Source of the DNA: an uncultured Brachyspira sp.
GTDB taxonomy: Bacteria; Cyanobacteriota; Vampirovibrionia; Gastranaerophilales; Gastranaerophilaceae
Assembly (NCBI GenBank): GCA_900321895.1
Contig: ONYB01000216.1
Coordinates: forward strand, 1-5,102
Length of the DNA stretch: 5,102 bases
Reading direction: 5' to 3'
The translations under genes and the position numbers were made by a program. Below are positions 5,022 through 5,102 of this stretch, one piece after another. Numbering within the stretch: position 1 is the first letter of the stretch; each line of letters opens with the position of its first letter. The notes under the pieces were generated by a model. It was not told the origin of the DNA and made no database searches. It saw nothing but the letters and a program-made list of their open reading frames with translations.

Positions 5022-5102
5022 ATGTCAGTTATAATCTCTTCTTCCACTCAGGAAAAAGTTTTTGAAGATAAAAATTTAATATCAATCGGGAACAACCCGA
5101 AA
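5022..5102 (+). CDS. Start of a probable FHA-domain protein (partial)
   Basis: Only the first 27 codons are in the window and the frame runs off the right edge. The ATG has GAGGT 5 bases upstream (5012-5016), a convincing start 15 bp after the VWA stop. The peptide ends in KVFEDKNLISIGNNPK. A short beta strand followed by ISIGNNP resembles the beginning of a forkhead-associated domain, where the usual text is (I/V)xIGR followed by a few polar residues and D. FHA domains bind phosphothreonine peptides. The usual arginine after IG is N here, so phosphopeptide binding may be weakened, or the assignment may be wrong. No signal peptide is seen, so this end of the protein is probably cytoplasmic. 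Confidence 0.5.
   Translation, partial: MSVIISSSTQEKVFEDKNLISIGNNPK

Overview
This AT-rich window carries tightly packed bacterial genes with good Shine-Dalgarno sites and 1-2 bp gene junctions. The best hint of origin is PlsY. Its motifs read GSGSTGATNV, GHSKSI and GGKSVAS, where most other bacteria have GSGN(I/P)GATNV and GGKGVAT. As I remember them, the serine forms are typical of the cyanobacterial phylum. With the low GC and no photosynthesis genes in view, I infer a non-photosynthetic cyanobacterial relative (Vampirovibrionia/Melainabacteria, e.g. Gastranaerophilales). This is an inference only, and a Firmicute is not excluded.

Layout from left to right. Bases 1-246 hold no supported gene. 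Bases 1-90 are GC-richer (about 47%) with several short inverted repeats. Bases 97-230 are AT-rich and hold degenerate 8-bp tandem repeats in opposite orientations around two small hairpins, nested like a small palindromic repeat element. The remaining genes up to 4225 are all on the minus strand, read right to left: plsY (acyl-phosphate glycerol-3-phosphate acyltransferase), a 70-residue membrane protein, a strong intrinsic terminator, a dGTPase-like HD hydrolase, a WecG/TagA/CpsF glycosyltransferase, the N-terminal half of a split transketolase, and a YhcH/YjgK/YiaL family protein. The last three form an operon with 1-2 bp gaps. It has its own near-consensus promoter, placed so close to the glycosyltransferase ATG that the message may be leaderless.

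From 4287 onward the plus strand starts a divergent operon: a membrane-anchored VWA-like protein with a complete-looking MIDAS, then the first 27 codons of a protein that probably begins with an FHA domain. The plsY and VWA promoters are back to back, their -35 boxes 2 bp apart.

Functionally, plsY makes lysophosphatidate for membrane lipids and dgt trims the dNTP pool. The glycosyltransferase points to a surface polysaccharide or wall polymer, and the transketolase half and the cupin-like YhcH protein may supply or process sugars for it. The partner transketolase C-terminal half is not next door. The VWA-FHA pair is the least understood part. No mobile element gene, tRNA, rRNA or CRISPR array was seen. 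The window is mostly ordinary; the most unusual signals are the leaderless-type promoter, the nested repeat element, the orphan transketolase half and the VWA-FHA pair.
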